A DNA stretch of 64,000 nucleotides from Chitinophagales bacterium (GTDB taxonomy: Bacteria; Bacteroidota; Bacteroidia; Chitinophagales; Chitinophagaceae). Location: assembly GCA_020636495.1 (NCBI GenBank), contig JACJXQ010000008.1, positions 1,178,001 to 1,242,000 of the forward strand, read 5' to 3'. The position numbers and the translations under genes were made by a program. Within the stretch, counting starts at the first letter, position 1. Every line of letters starts with the position of its first letter. Under the pieces are notes generated by a model that saw nothing but the letters and a program-made list of their open reading frames with translations, was not told where the DNA came from and did no database searches. Positions 17,986-25,293 of the stretch are shown here, piece after piece.

Positions 17986-19122
17986 ATGATTATAGGCGTA
18001 CTTAAAGAGCAGCAACCTGAAAAGAGGGTGTCGCTCGTGCCCGAAGTAGTTGCAGCATTGGTAAAAATGAACGTACAGGTATCTGTAGAAAACGGTGCAG
18101 GCGAAGCAGCTTACCACACAGACAAGGCTTATACAGATGCAGGTGCTACTCTTAAAAACCGCGACGCAGTTGCTGCCGAAGCTGATGTGTTGCTGACCAT
18201 CAATTCAGACAACATTCCGGCTACGGTTAAGAAAGATGTTGTGCTGATAGGTGTTTTTCAGCCCCTGTTCGATACACAGAAAATGCAGGACCTGGCAGGC
18301 AAAGGTTATACTGTTTTCAGTATGGATAGTATTCCGCGTACCACACGTGCGCAGGCTATGGACGTACTCAGCTCGCAGGCCAACATCGCAGGGTACAAAG
18401 CAGTGTTACTGGCAGCTATGGAATATTGCCGGTATTTCCCCATGTTTATGACGGCGGCAGGAAGTATTCCTCCGGCCAAAGTGCTGATACTGGGTGCTGG
18501 CGTGGCAGGGTTGCAAGCCATAGCAACAGCCAAGCGCTTAGGTGCTGTTGTTGAAGTGTTTGATGTTCGTCCTGCTGTGAAGGAAGAGGTGATGAGTCTT
18601 GGTGCGAAATTCGTTGAGGTAGAAGGTGCTGCTGATGCTTCTAAAGCCGGTGGTTATGCCGTTACACAAACTGAAGAGTTCCAGGCAAGGCAGCGCGCCA
18701 AGATACACGAGCATGCTAAGAAATCGGATATAATTATCAGTACGGCACAGATACCCGGCCGCAAAGCTCCCATACTCATCACAAAAGAGATGATAGAGGA
18801 TATGCGTCCAGGCTCTGTAATAGTTGACATTGCCTCTGTCAGTGGCGGTAATACGGACCTCACGAAGGACAACGAAAAGATACAGCACAATGGCGTGACC
18901 ATCATAGGTAACTCAGCACTGCCTTGTGAAATGCCATCTGATGCCAGTAAGGTGTACAGCAAGAATGTGCTGAACTTCTTGAAACTCATCATTAATAAAG
19001 AAGGTGCACTTGAGTTGAATTATGAAGATGATATAGTAGCAGGTACTTGCATCTCAAAAGGTGGCAGCATTGTAAACGAGCGTGTACTGTCTTTCATTAA
19101 CCCACAAACTACAAAAGCATAA
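17986..19122 (+). CDS. pntAA: NAD(P) transhydrogenase subunit alpha, NAD-binding part
   Basis: Domain I of the proton-translocating transhydrogenase, which uses the proton gradient to pass hydride from NADH to NADP. The protein has 378 residues and binds NAD(H) in the cytoplasm. It has the alanine dehydrogenase/PNT fold: N-terminal GVLKEQQPEKRVSLVPE, the conserved MDSIPRTTRAQAMDVLSSQA loop, the Rossmann glycine motif GAGVAGLQA, and VIVDIASVSGGN near the C-terminus. This is the split arrangement known from Rhodospirillum rubrum (separate alpha-1, alpha-2 and beta) rather than the fused E. coli PntA. Seven bases separate it from pntAB. Confidence 0.95.
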   Translation: MIIGVLKEQQPEKRVSLVPEVVAALVKMNVQVSVENGAGEAAYHTDKAYTDAGATLKNRDAVAAEADVLLTINSDNIPATVKKDVVLIGVFQPLFDTQKMQDLAGKGYTVFSMDSIPRTTRAQAMDVLSSQANIAGYKAVLLAAMEYCRYFPMFMTAAGSIPPAKVLILGAGVAGLQAIATAKRLGAVVEVFDVRPAVKEEVMSLGAKFVEVEGAADASKAGGYAVTQTEEFQARQRAKIHEHAKKSDIIISTAQIPGRKAPILITKEMIEDMRPGSVIVDIASVSGGNTDLTKDNEKIQHNGVTIIGNSALPCEMPSDASKVYSKNVLNFLKLIINKEGALELNYEDDIVAGTCISKGGSIVNERVLSFINPQTTKA

Positions 19123-19129
19123 TTTTTAT

Positions 19130-19453
19130 ATGAACGCTTTATCAGAATTGTTTACTGACGCAGCAACGTATCGGTTGATCACCATCGTGATACTGTCTAT
19201 ATTTCTGGGTATCGAGGTGATATCCCGTGTGCCGTCTGTACTGCATACGCCACTTATGAGTGGTGCTAATGCCATACACGGCGTGGTTATTATAGGTGCT
19301 ATCATCGTAATGGGTCAGGCCCCGGCAGATGATTACCTGGCACTTACATTAGGTTTCCTGGCAGTTATCCTTGGTACACTGAACGTAGTTGGTGGCTTCG
19401 TGGTTACAGACCGTATGCTGGAAATGTTCGGTAAGAAAAAGAAGAAAAAATAA
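19130..19453 (+). CDS. pntAB: NAD(P) transhydrogenase subunit alpha, membrane part
   Basis: A 107-residue membrane subunit (part of domain II) with three or four hydrophobic helices, for example TYRLITIVILSIFLGIEVI and AIHGVVIIGAIIVMG, and a Lys-rich C-terminus. The conserved VPSVLHTPLMSGANAIHG loop is characteristic. The ATG at 19130 was chosen because it begins at the family's usual N-terminus. The longer frame from 19082 overlaps the end of pntAA. Together with PntB it forms the proton channel. Confidence 0.93.
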   Translation: MNALSELFTDAATYRLITIVILSIFLGIEVISRVPSVLHTPLMSGANAIHGVVIIGAIIVMGQAPADDYLALTLGFLAVILGTLNVVGGFVVTDRMLEMFGKKKKKK

Positions 19454-19482
19454 TTTTTGCAACTTCATTAATACATAATTGC

Positions 19483-20892
19483 ATGTCTCAGCAAGCAATA
19501 CTTTTATTAGGTTACTTAATAGGATCCATAACTTTCATTGTCGGACTTAAAATGTTGTCACACCCTGATTCCGCCCGAAAGGGTAACATGGTGGCGGCAG
19601 TTGGTATGACCGTTGCTATACTGGTAACAATATTTCTGTACCGTGATGAGAATGGTAATCCTCTGGGTAATTACGGTTGGATATTCGGTGGACTGGTGAT
19701 AGGCACTGCTATTGGTACCTTCATTGCTAAAAAAGTACAGATGACGGCAATGCCGGAGATGGTAAGCCTCTTCAATGGTATGGGTGGGGCCTGTGCCATG
19801 TTGATATCGATAGTAGAGTATAATCACCTGCAACATAGCGGACACCCTGCACACATGGGCATCATGATAGTCATTGTTTTGGGTATGATCATCGGTACAG
19901 TGTCTTTTGCCGGTAGTATGATTGCATGGGGCAAGCTGGCAGGTAAAATAAAAGATAGGTCAGTACCGGCAGCACAGATCATCAACTTCTTATTATTCGC
20001 GGGCCTGATCATTTTGTCTGTAATGGTGATTGGCGGTTACAACACTTCACCTACAGTATTTTATAGCATCCTGGCTTTAGCGGCTTTATATGGTATCCTG
20101 TTCGTTATGCCAATAGGCGGTGCTGATATGCCGGTAGTAATATCACTCCTCAACTCATTTACAGGTGTGGCTGCAGCCTTTGGTGGTTTCTTATACGACA
20201 ATCCTGTGATGTTAACAGGTGGTATACTTGTGGGGTCTGCGGGTACTATCCTTACTATTCTTATGTGTAATGCCATGAACCGTTCGCTCAAGAATGTATT
20301 GATAGGTTCATTTGGCGGCGGTGCAAAAGCTTCCGGCGGTGGTGATGGTAAAGAGCAGGGTAGCTATAAGGAGATTTCGCTCAGCGATACAGCTGTACTG
20401 ATGGCCTATGCGCAAAAGGTAATGATCATACCGGGTTACGGTTTGGCAGTAGCCCAGGCACAACACGCCTGCCATGAGCTGGAAAAGCTGCTCAACGAGA
20501 AAGATGTGGAAGTGGTATATGGTATTCACCCTGTTGCTGGCCGTATGCCAGGACATATGAACGTACTACTGGCAGAGTCTGACGTGCCTTATGAAAAGCT
20601 TCTGGAAATGGAAGACGCCAACGACCAGATGAGTACTACCAATGTAGTGCTCATCATTGGTGCCAACGACGTGGTTAACCCCGCTGCCAAAGACGATCCT
20701 TCCAGCCCTATATATGGTATGCCTATTCTCGAAGTAGAAAAGGCCGAACATGTTATAGTTAATAAGCGTAGTATGAAGCCGGGTTATGCGGGTATAGAGA
20801 ACGACCTGTTCTTCCGTCCTAAAACATCTATGCTATTCGGTGATGCCAAAAAGGTGTTGCAGGACCTTGTTGCTGAATTGAAACAGGTATAA
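19483..20892 (+). CDS. pntB: NAD(P) transhydrogenase subunit beta
   Basis: A 469-residue subunit with an N-terminal membrane part of eight or nine helices (to about residue 265) followed by the NADP-binding domain III. GGADMPVVISLLNSFTGVAAA is the conserved membrane signature. In domain III, IIPGYGLAVAQAQH is the NADP fold motif, HPVAGRMPGHMNVLLAE and IGANDVVNPAAKDDPSSPI are the binding loops, and KRSMKPGYAGIEN is near the C-terminus. It completes the pnt operon and is followed by a terminator. The operon is an NADPH source for biosynthesis and redox defence. Confidence 0.96.
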   Translation: MSQQAILLLGYLIGSITFIVGLKMLSHPDSARKGNMVAAVGMTVAILVTIFLYRDENGNPLGNYGWIFGGLVIGTAIGTFIAKKVQMTAMPEMVSLFNGMGGACAMLISIVEYNHLQHSGHPAHMGIMIVIVLGMIIGTVSFAGSMIAWGKLAGKIKDRSVPAAQIINFLLFAGLIILSVMVIGGYNTSPTVFYSILALAALYGILFVMPIGGADMPVVISLLNSFTGVAAAFGGFLYDNPVMLTGGILVGSAGTILTILMCNAMNRSLKNVLIGSFGGGAKASGGGDGKEQGSYKEISLSDTAVLMAYAQKVMIIPGYGLAVAQAQHACHELEKLLNEKDVEVVYGIHPVAGRMPGHMNVLLAESDVPYEKLLEMEDANDQMSTTNVVLIIGANDVVNPAAKDDPSSPIYGMPILEVEKAEHVIVNKRSMKPGYAGIENDLFFRPKTSMLFGDAKKVLQDLVAELKQV

Positions 20893-20913
20893 AGTTCTAC
20901 TTAATGATAGAAG

Positions 20914-20948
20914 AATAGCCCCGCACAAACATAAGCGGGGCTATTTCA
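20914..20948 (+). terminator. Terminator of the pnt operon
   Basis: An 11-bp stem, AATAGCCCCGC (20914-20924) with GCGGGGCTATT (20935-20945), has a ten-base loop and lies 21 bases after the pntB stop codon. The T-tail is short. Confidence 0.7.
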
Positions 20949-21023
20949 CAAACACTATAGGATAAAACAAACTAGGTTATGTAAGGCAATGCCGGAAGAT
21001 CATCACAAAAACCGGCGTATGCC

Positions 21024-21206
21024 TTACATAATAGCATCCAGGTTAGCAGCTATAAGCAGCAATCCTAATATCGTAGTAAATAGTATTATCTTTTGAGTAA
21101 GCTCGTTGGTAAGTACAGCTTTTATGAAAACTGCCTTTTGGGCCATGGTATTCTTTACAGCATTGGTCATGCCTTGTAGGAAAGATATACGTGAAGTGTG
21201 TTGCAT
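21024..21206 (-). CDS. Small C-terminally anchored membrane protein, family member 1
   Basis: A 60-residue protein with a polar N-terminal 35 residues and one C-terminal hydrophobic helix preceded by NELTQKIILF. This resembles the RKEANTKIALF and RKEITTKILLF boundaries of two neighbours. I do not recognise a database family. The leader is the same kind of A-rich, CA-repeating sequence (AAAACAAAACAAAAAATAAA) seen before the other members. It is the last of three same-strand small genes (57 bases after the previous one). Codon use is ordinary. The topology suggests a regulatory or partner-binding microprotein in the inner membrane, but that is inference. Confidence 0.6.
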   Translation of the reverse strand: MQHTSRISFLQGMTNAVKNTMAQKAVFIKAVLTNELTQKIILFTTILGLLLIAANLDAIM

Positions 21207-21263
21207 TGTCGTGTGTTTTATTTTTTGTTTTGTTTTCGTGGTAAGCAGGATAGGAGGTATTTC

Positions 21264-21425
21264 CTACAGACTGTTCAGGTACAGGACGCCGGCGGCGCAG
21301 CACAATGAAACCATAACGGCAAATACTTTGATGTATGTTTCTTTTATGGTTATGAATTTGAAACCTTCAGGTTGTTCAAAATCTCCGTTGCGTGTATTAT
21401 ACGCGATTGATGTTGTGTAATTCAT
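21264..21425 (-). CDS. Small membrane protein of 53 residues, family member 2
   Basis: A short ORF (ATG at 21425, TAG at 21264) encoding 53 residues: a polar N-terminus with GDFEQPEGFKF, a basic boundary TIKETYIKVF, and a C-terminal hydrophobic segment with CC (VSLCCAAGVLYL). It has the same layout as its neighbours (soluble head, KE-T-x-K boundary, terminal helix) but is more diverged. The leader is again A-rich. It lies 48 bases downstream of member 3 and 57 bases upstream of member 1, consistent with one transcript. No known family recognised. Confidence 0.5.
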   Translation of the reverse strand: MNYTTSIAYNTRNGDFEQPEGFKFITIKETYIKVFAVMVSLCCAAGVLYLNSL

Positions 21426-21473
21426 CTCTATATGTTTTGTTTGTTTAAATATGTTTTCTCTTATCAGCCTGTA

Positions 21474-21626
21474 TTAGATACATACAGCCAGTAACAGGCA
21501 AACCAGTATGCCGGCGAATAATGCGATCTTGGTATTAGCTTCTTTGCGAACGATAGCTGCAGCAGGATTAGCGTTATGAGTAGCAGCTATGTTTTGTGTG
21601 TAGTGGATGTTTAATGTTGCTTGCAT
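21474..21626 (-). CDS. Small C-terminally anchored membrane protein of 50 residues, family member 3
   Basis: ATG at 21626, TAA at 21474. The 50-residue product has a polar head (MQATLNIHYTQNIAAT...) and ends in RKEANTKIALFAGILVCLL plus six hydrophobic residues. The last 24 residues align directly with those of the separately transcribed member at 22127-22297 (RKE-x2-TKI-x-LF-x-GI-x2-CL-x-LAV). The leader of about 100 bases is A-rich and begins at a promoter whose geometry matches that of the 22127 gene. It should be the first gene of the three-gene unit. Function unknown. Confidence 0.65.
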   Translation of the reverse strand: MQATLNIHYTQNIAATHNANPAAAIVRKEANTKIALFAGILVCLLLAVCI

Positions 21627-21714
21627 GATCTTGTGTTTTTAAATGTTTTTGTTTTGTGTTTGTTTAAATGTGTTTTTATTTTCTGTCTGAAACGCTGTCG
21701 TTCCGTTGACAATA

Positions 21715-21747
21715 CAAAGATGCGACACAAAGGGGGCCGTTTCCAAA
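21715..21747 (-). promoter_or_regulatory. Promoter of the three-gene small membrane protein unit
   Basis: On the minus strand, TTTGG (21743-21747) is followed after 21 bases by CATCTTTG (21715-21722), one base off TAnnTTTG. Downstream the transcript passes through GCGTTTCA (21688-21695). The same three elements occur at identical offsets before the gene at 22127-22297, which supports the call. Confidence 0.6.
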
Positions 21748-21752
21748 AAATC

Positions 21753-21810
21753 GTTAATGGTTAACGCCCGCTTTGTAAATGCTTAACAGCATGATATGTT
21801 AACCGTTAAC
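21753..21810. promoter_or_regulatory. TTAAC operator-like array, copy 1
   Basis: GTTAATGGTTAAC (21753-21765), a single TTAAC (21783-21787) and GTTAACCGTTAAC (21798-21810) lie just upstream of the promoter at 21715. Measured from the shared TGAAACGC anchor (21688 on the plus strand), TTAAC units sit at +73, +95, +111 and +118, the same offsets as in copy 2. Probable binding site for a dedicated regulator; none is identified. Confidence 0.55.
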
Positions 21811-22000
21811 CATCTATTAAGAAATATGGGAGGGTATAAATACCCCCGCCAGGAGCTGAAAATAAGTACTGTGGCTATATTTGCAACTGTTAACTAATAG
21901 TGGATGTGAAGCACACTGAATCAGGTAGGTCGGTTTAGGTATTGTGCTTGGGAAAGATGATCTGCTACCAGGCAGACTTATGTCTCTATGTACAGGACAA

Positions 22001-22024
22001 TAAAAAAACCCTTAGGAATAAGGG
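22001..22024 (-). terminator. Terminator of the 22127-22297 gene
   Basis: Read on the minus strand, CCCTTA / TAAGGG (22009-22014 with 22019-22024, loop of four) is followed by TTTTTTTA. It lies about 100 bases after the stop codon. Confidence 0.6.
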
Positions 22025-22126
22025 CTTTCTTACATATAGAGGATAAGAGAGAAATTGGTTGCCGGACATACGCATTCTTCACTCACTCGATAGAATGGTA
22101 GCCGGCAGTTTCTTAAATGATGTTTA

Positions 22127-22297
22127 TCAGATGATCACCGCCAGTACCAGGCAGGTGATGATACCGATAAACAGTAATATTTTGGTTGTGATTTCCTTCC
22201 TGGCAGCTGTGTTGACTATTGCGGGTTGTTCAACTTTCTTTTCTTCGGCTATTATTTTTACCGGCTGCGTCTGTACAAATGAAGAAACGTATGACAT
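22127..22297 (-). CDS. Small C-terminally anchored membrane protein of 56 residues, family member 4
   Basis: ATG at 22297, TGA at 22127. The 56-residue product has a polar, charged head (KIIAEEKKVEQPA) and a final helix beginning RKEITTKILLFIGIITCL. It is the clearest paralogue of the 50-residue protein at 21474, with the same RKE-x2-TKI-x-LF boundary and a Cys in mid-helix. It has its own promoter, operator-like array and terminator, so it is a monocistronic gene. The conserved regulatory region and conserved C-terminus argue that it is real and co-regulated with the 21.0-21.6 kb unit. Function unknown. Confidence 0.65.
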   Translation of the reverse strand: MSYVSSFVQTQPVKIIAEEKKVEQPAIVNTAARKEITTKILLFIGIITCLVLAVII

Positions 22298-22347
22298 AAT
22301 TGTGTGTTTTTATTTTGTTTTGAAACGCCTTTGTTTCGCTGATGACA

Positions 22348-22380
22348 CAAATATGCAACATAAATATGCCTTCTGCCAAA
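22348..22380 (-). promoter_or_regulatory. Promoter of the 22127-22297 gene
   Basis: On the minus strand, TTTGG (22376-22380) is followed after 21 bases by CATATTTG (22348-22355), at the same distance (+27 and +56) from the TGAAACGC anchor (22321) as in the paralogous promoter. Confidence 0.6.
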
Positions 22381-22393
22381 TATTTGCTGACCC

Positions 22394-22443
22394 TTAACTG
22401 TTGATTTATAATCAGTTAACTAACGTAAGTGTTAATCGTTAAC
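22394..22443. promoter_or_regulatory. TTAAC operator-like array, copy 2
   Basis: TTAAC at 22394, TTAAC at 22416 and GTTAATCGTTAAC at 22431-22443 lie at +73, +95 and +110 from the shared anchor, exactly as in copy 1, although the spacer bases differ. Confidence 0.55.
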
Positions 22444-22541
22444 AAACGGTTAGTAAATATCATTGCCTATAATGTTTGACTCTGCGCTGTATCATAAGAG
22501 GGGTGCGTATTTGCTATATTTACATTAAAATGATAACTATT

Positions 22542-22895
22542 ATGAGAGCATTGATCACACTTACGATATTTTTATTATCCTGCAGTATGGTTTATTCACA
22601 AACCGGTAACCAAAAAAGAACAGACACGGTGAAGCATGCTCAGGAAATGCATTTAAAGCTTTATCCTATAGAGGCAGATAAGTATGTAAATATATATGTT
22701 ACTTATAATGAGCCAACTGATTTTTCTATCACTTTGCCTGGGTCGGATCGGAATAATGAGAAGCACTGGGAAATTAAAGCGAAAATGACTTACCAACAAA
22801 GTTTAGACGTGTCAGGCCTGTCGACAGGTGAATACAGTATAATACTGGATAATGGAAGAGTAAAGGAAGAATTGATATTTAAAGTGAAACGATAA
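22542..22895 (+). CDS. Small secreted protein consisting of a T9SS-sorting-domain-like module
   Basis: A 117-residue protein from ATG 22542, chosen because it starts the signal peptide (MRALITLTIFLLSC...VYSQ, residues 1-20). In-frame ATG 22530 and an upstream GTG frame from 22476 are less likely. After a short polar linker, the rest (LYPIEADKYVNIYV ... LDVSGLSTGEYSIIL ... EELIFKVKR) has the strand order and spacing of a type-A T9SS C-terminal domain, including the (S/T)GEY turn, but the usual YPNP is replaced by YPIE. It resembles the tail of the next gene (EPTDFSITL versus QPQDFNLVL). There is no passenger domain, which is unusual. It may be a decoy, a modulator or a small adhesin; the role is unknown. 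Confidence 0.7.
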   Translation: MRALITLTIFLLSCSMVYSQTGNQKRTDTVKHAQEMHLKLYPIEADKYVNIYVTYNEPTDFSITLPGSDRNNEKHWEIKAKMTYQQSLDVSGLSTGEYSIILDNGRVKEELIFKVKR

Positions 22896-23063
22896 AAGTA
22901 TTCAGGCTGTTACGGCTGTGTCATATATTCTGATTATCTGTCATTGGCCGGTCATAAATTTGTCATAAAAATGCCTTGATGGAGTAATATGACAATACTT
23001 ATTGTTAAATTTATAATAGCAACTGGTTACTGCTGCTTTTTGTTTCATAAAAATGCCGATGAT

Positions 23064-24401
23064 ATGCGAAAAATACTACTCTTTCCGGCACTATTGTTAA
23101 TCTGTTCATCTGCTATTGCAGGAAGTGACGATAATGTGACGAGCGCACCACAGGTAGGGGGCATGTTCCCACATTTTAATGGCGGTGCTCTTAATCAGTC
23201 TGTATCGGCAGACCTCAGGTTGATAGCAAAAACGTATTTGTCATATAAAGACGCAGGGTTTGTCCCTACAGATTCTACTACTTATTCATACGGCGCAAAC
23301 AGGGGTAGTGTACCTAACCCTGATAATCTGAATAATGATGATCACATATTGTTTGATGAGAGTGTTAACTACAAATTCAACGCATCAATATGGGGTTATG
23401 AGAATAATAAGCAACGGGTACAGTACTTTACAGGTAAAAAGGTAGACCAGTTGATATATAAGAACTGGCACCCATCTGATGCCACATGGAAAAATGCAGA
23501 ACGCTACTTGTATAAATACGACAATAATGGCAAAATGACTTCCTCGGTGCTGCAGTTGTGGTATGGCACACTCTGGACTCAGGATATGGTATCTACATTG
23601 TCATACGACAATAGTAACAATGTTGTCAATATGAACTCAACAACATATGCTGTAGACTTTGTATATGATCAGAATAACAACCTTGTAAGAATAGAAGATA
23701 AAGTATGGTCATCGGGAGGGCTGGTAAGTAACCAACGTAAAAACTACTTGTACGTAGGCAATGATGTAGTAGAGTATACACTTGAGGTATGGGATAACAG
23801 TAGTTGGACCAAAATATCGAAGTGGAAATATGCTTACGATGCAATGGGTAATGTCATATCAAATACTGAACAAAAATGGGATGGCATAACTTGGGTGAAC
23901 GTAAAGCAAAACCTGTATTATTATGACAGCGATAATAATAAGACAGAAGATATAGAAATGACTTGGGACAATAATTCAGTTTCTTTTGTTAACAACAGAC
24001 GGGAAGTAATAAAATACAACAATAAATCGCTGCCTGAAGTGGTGACTGACTTTTCGTGGAATAATGGCTGGGTACATAAATCCGGCGATATTTCCATACA
24101 CTATTACTATGAGCAATATGACCCTACAAGTGTTGATGAATTGATAACGGATGCTGATATGGTTGTGTACCCTGTTCCTGCCAATAGTAATCTTAATATC
24201 AATCTTAAGTGGGATCAACCGCAGGATTTCAACCTAGTGTTAACAGATATGTATGGAAGAACCATATTTTTTCAACATGAGGATACAAAAGTAGCCTACC
24301 ATCGCTCTATACCTGTGTCTGATCTGCCAACAGGAAATTATGTTCTGGCGGTATCCGGTAGTAATGGTATTATAAGTCAAAAGATAGCCATAAGACATTA
24401 G
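23064..24401 (+). CDS. Secreted YD-repeat-like protein with T9SS sorting domain
   Basis: A 445-residue protein from ATG 23064, which begins the signal peptide MRKILLFPALLLICSSAIAG. An in-frame ATG at 22989 would add 25 residues before it. The central 250 residues carry repeated Y-x-Y-D-x2-(G/N)N-(K/V/L) units (LYKYDNNGKM, LSYDNSNNVV, FVYDQNNNLV, YAYDAMGNVI, YYDSDNNKT), which resemble RHS/YD repeats that form beta-sheet shells. Each is followed by a W-x-(G/N)-x2-W segment. The C-terminus is a T9SS type-A domain (VYPVPANSN ... PTGNYVLAV). No toxin domain follows the repeats, so it is not a polymorphic toxin. Surface display is inferred. A terminator lies 23 bases after the stop codon. Confidence 0.82.
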   Translation: MRKILLFPALLLICSSAIAGSDDNVTSAPQVGGMFPHFNGGALNQSVSADLRLIAKTYLSYKDAGFVPTDSTTYSYGANRGSVPNPDNLNNDDHILFDESVNYKFNASIWGYENNKQRVQYFTGKKVDQLIYKNWHPSDATWKNAERYLYKYDNNGKMTSSVLQLWYGTLWTQDMVSTLSYDNSNNVVNMNSTTYAVDFVYDQNNNLVRIEDKVWSSGGLVSNQRKNYLYVGNDVVEYTLEVWDNSSWTKISKWKYAYDAMGNVISNTEQKWDGITWVNVKQNLYYYDSDNNKTEDIEMTWDNNSVSFVNNRREVIKYNNKSLPEVVTDFSWNNGWVHKSGDISIHYYYEQYDPTSVDELITDADMVVYPVPANSNLNINLKWDQPQDFNLVLTDMYGRTIFFQHEDTKVAYHRSIPVSDLPTGNYVLAVSGSNGIISQKIAIRH

Positions 24402-24423
24402 ATAATAACTAAGTATGATTTTA

Positions 24424-24456
24424 GCCCGGTTCAGGTATTGAGCCGGGCATTTTTAT
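24424..24456 (+). terminator. Rho-independent terminator
   Basis: A ten-bp stem with one G-T pair, GCCCGGTTCA (24424-24433) with TGAGCCGGGC (24439-24448), is followed by ATTTTTA. Confidence 0.8.
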
Positions 24457-24504
24457 ACATTTTATATAGTACTGGGAGTATTTCTTTTACTATTTTAGCA
24501 GATA

Positions 24505-25014
24505 ATGAGGTGGGTATTGACTTTATTACTAATGCTGCCCGTTGCGGTATATGCACAGACCGAGGATGAATTCTTGCCTGAGGTAAGCGCGCTGGTAATG
24601 GATAGCACAGAACAGGCAGTGCAAAAGTTTTGTAAAGATATCATGAGCAAAACAGTTGGCTACCAGCCTGCTTTTGTTGACAGGGAAAATGTAATGCTAT
24701 CTAAATATTATTACGACAATAATAATTTCGAATCAATAAAATTGGAGTTCCAGTTCAGGGTAGAAGAGGTAGAAATGCCTGACAGTACGATCAGAAAGAG
24801 CAGGATCGTAAAACTCATGCGTATTACGGCTGAGCTGACAGCTATGACCAGTATATATAACTATATTTTCAATTCCACATACACACCCGAAAAGATAATG
24901 GCCATTAGCAGGTATGACAAGCCAGTGAGTTATAATGGCAAAACCTTCAACAGCACTATCGTATCTGACGAGTACAAAGCAGGGTATTGGATATTGAGTT
25001 TTTTTGAGTTGTAA
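24505..25014 (+). CDS. Small secreted protein of unknown function
   Basis: A 169-residue protein with signal peptide MRWVLTLLLMLPVAVYAQ. The mature part has no motif I recognise. It is mixed alpha/beta with Tyr-rich patches (KYYYDNNNFES, YKAGYWILSFFEL) and no Cys. The first ATG was taken because it is immediately followed by the hydrophobic core. It stands alone between two terminators, so it is probably monocistronic. It could be a periplasmic or surface lipoprotein-like factor, but there is no lipobox Cys. Confidence 0.65.
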   Translation: MRWVLTLLLMLPVAVYAQTEDEFLPEVSALVMDSTEQAVQKFCKDIMSKTVGYQPAFVDRENVMLSKYYYDNNNFESIKLEFQFRVEEVEMPDSTIRKSRIVKLMRITAELTAMTSIYNYIFNSTYTPEKIMAISRYDKPVSYNGKTFNSTIVSDEYKAGYWILSFFEL

Positions 25015-25202
25015 TAAAATAGTAGTTCGTTTATACTTCAGACACAATTTACATTGATTGATAATTGGGTGATTTTCCCCTGTTTTATATGATCATTGTG
25101 CGTTACCTTTGCTGTTCTGACATACCAAAATTATTAATACTATACAACCGGAACTACCTGGTTGTATATCTGTATAAAGAGGTTTGTTTGTTTTGTTTGA
25201 TA

Positions 25203-25237
25203 GGGAAGCCTCTATTTTTGGGGGCTTCCCGCTTTTA
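25203..25237 (+). terminator. Terminator downstream of the 24505 gene
   Basis: Stem GGGAAGCC (25203-25210) with GGCTTCCC (25223-25230) is followed by GCTTTT. It is about 190 bases after the stop codon, which is distant, so a short transcript between them is possible. Confidence 0.6.
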
Positions 25238-25248
25238 TTGAAAAGGGA

Positions 25249-25277
25249 ATAAAAAAAACACCGTGGTGTCCGGTGTT
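25249..25277 (-). terminator. Terminator of the 25294-26898 gene
   Basis: On the minus strand, AACACCG / CGGTGTT (25257-25263 with 25271-25277) has a seven-base loop and is followed by a run of eight T. It lies 16 bases after the stop codon. Confidence 0.8.
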
Positions 25278-25293
25278 TAAATAAATAAGCTTG

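Noticed and set aside
21106..21420. 104-residue plus-strand frame
   Set aside because: It overlaps two of the minus-strand small membrane genes, which have matching layouts and leaders; this frame has none.
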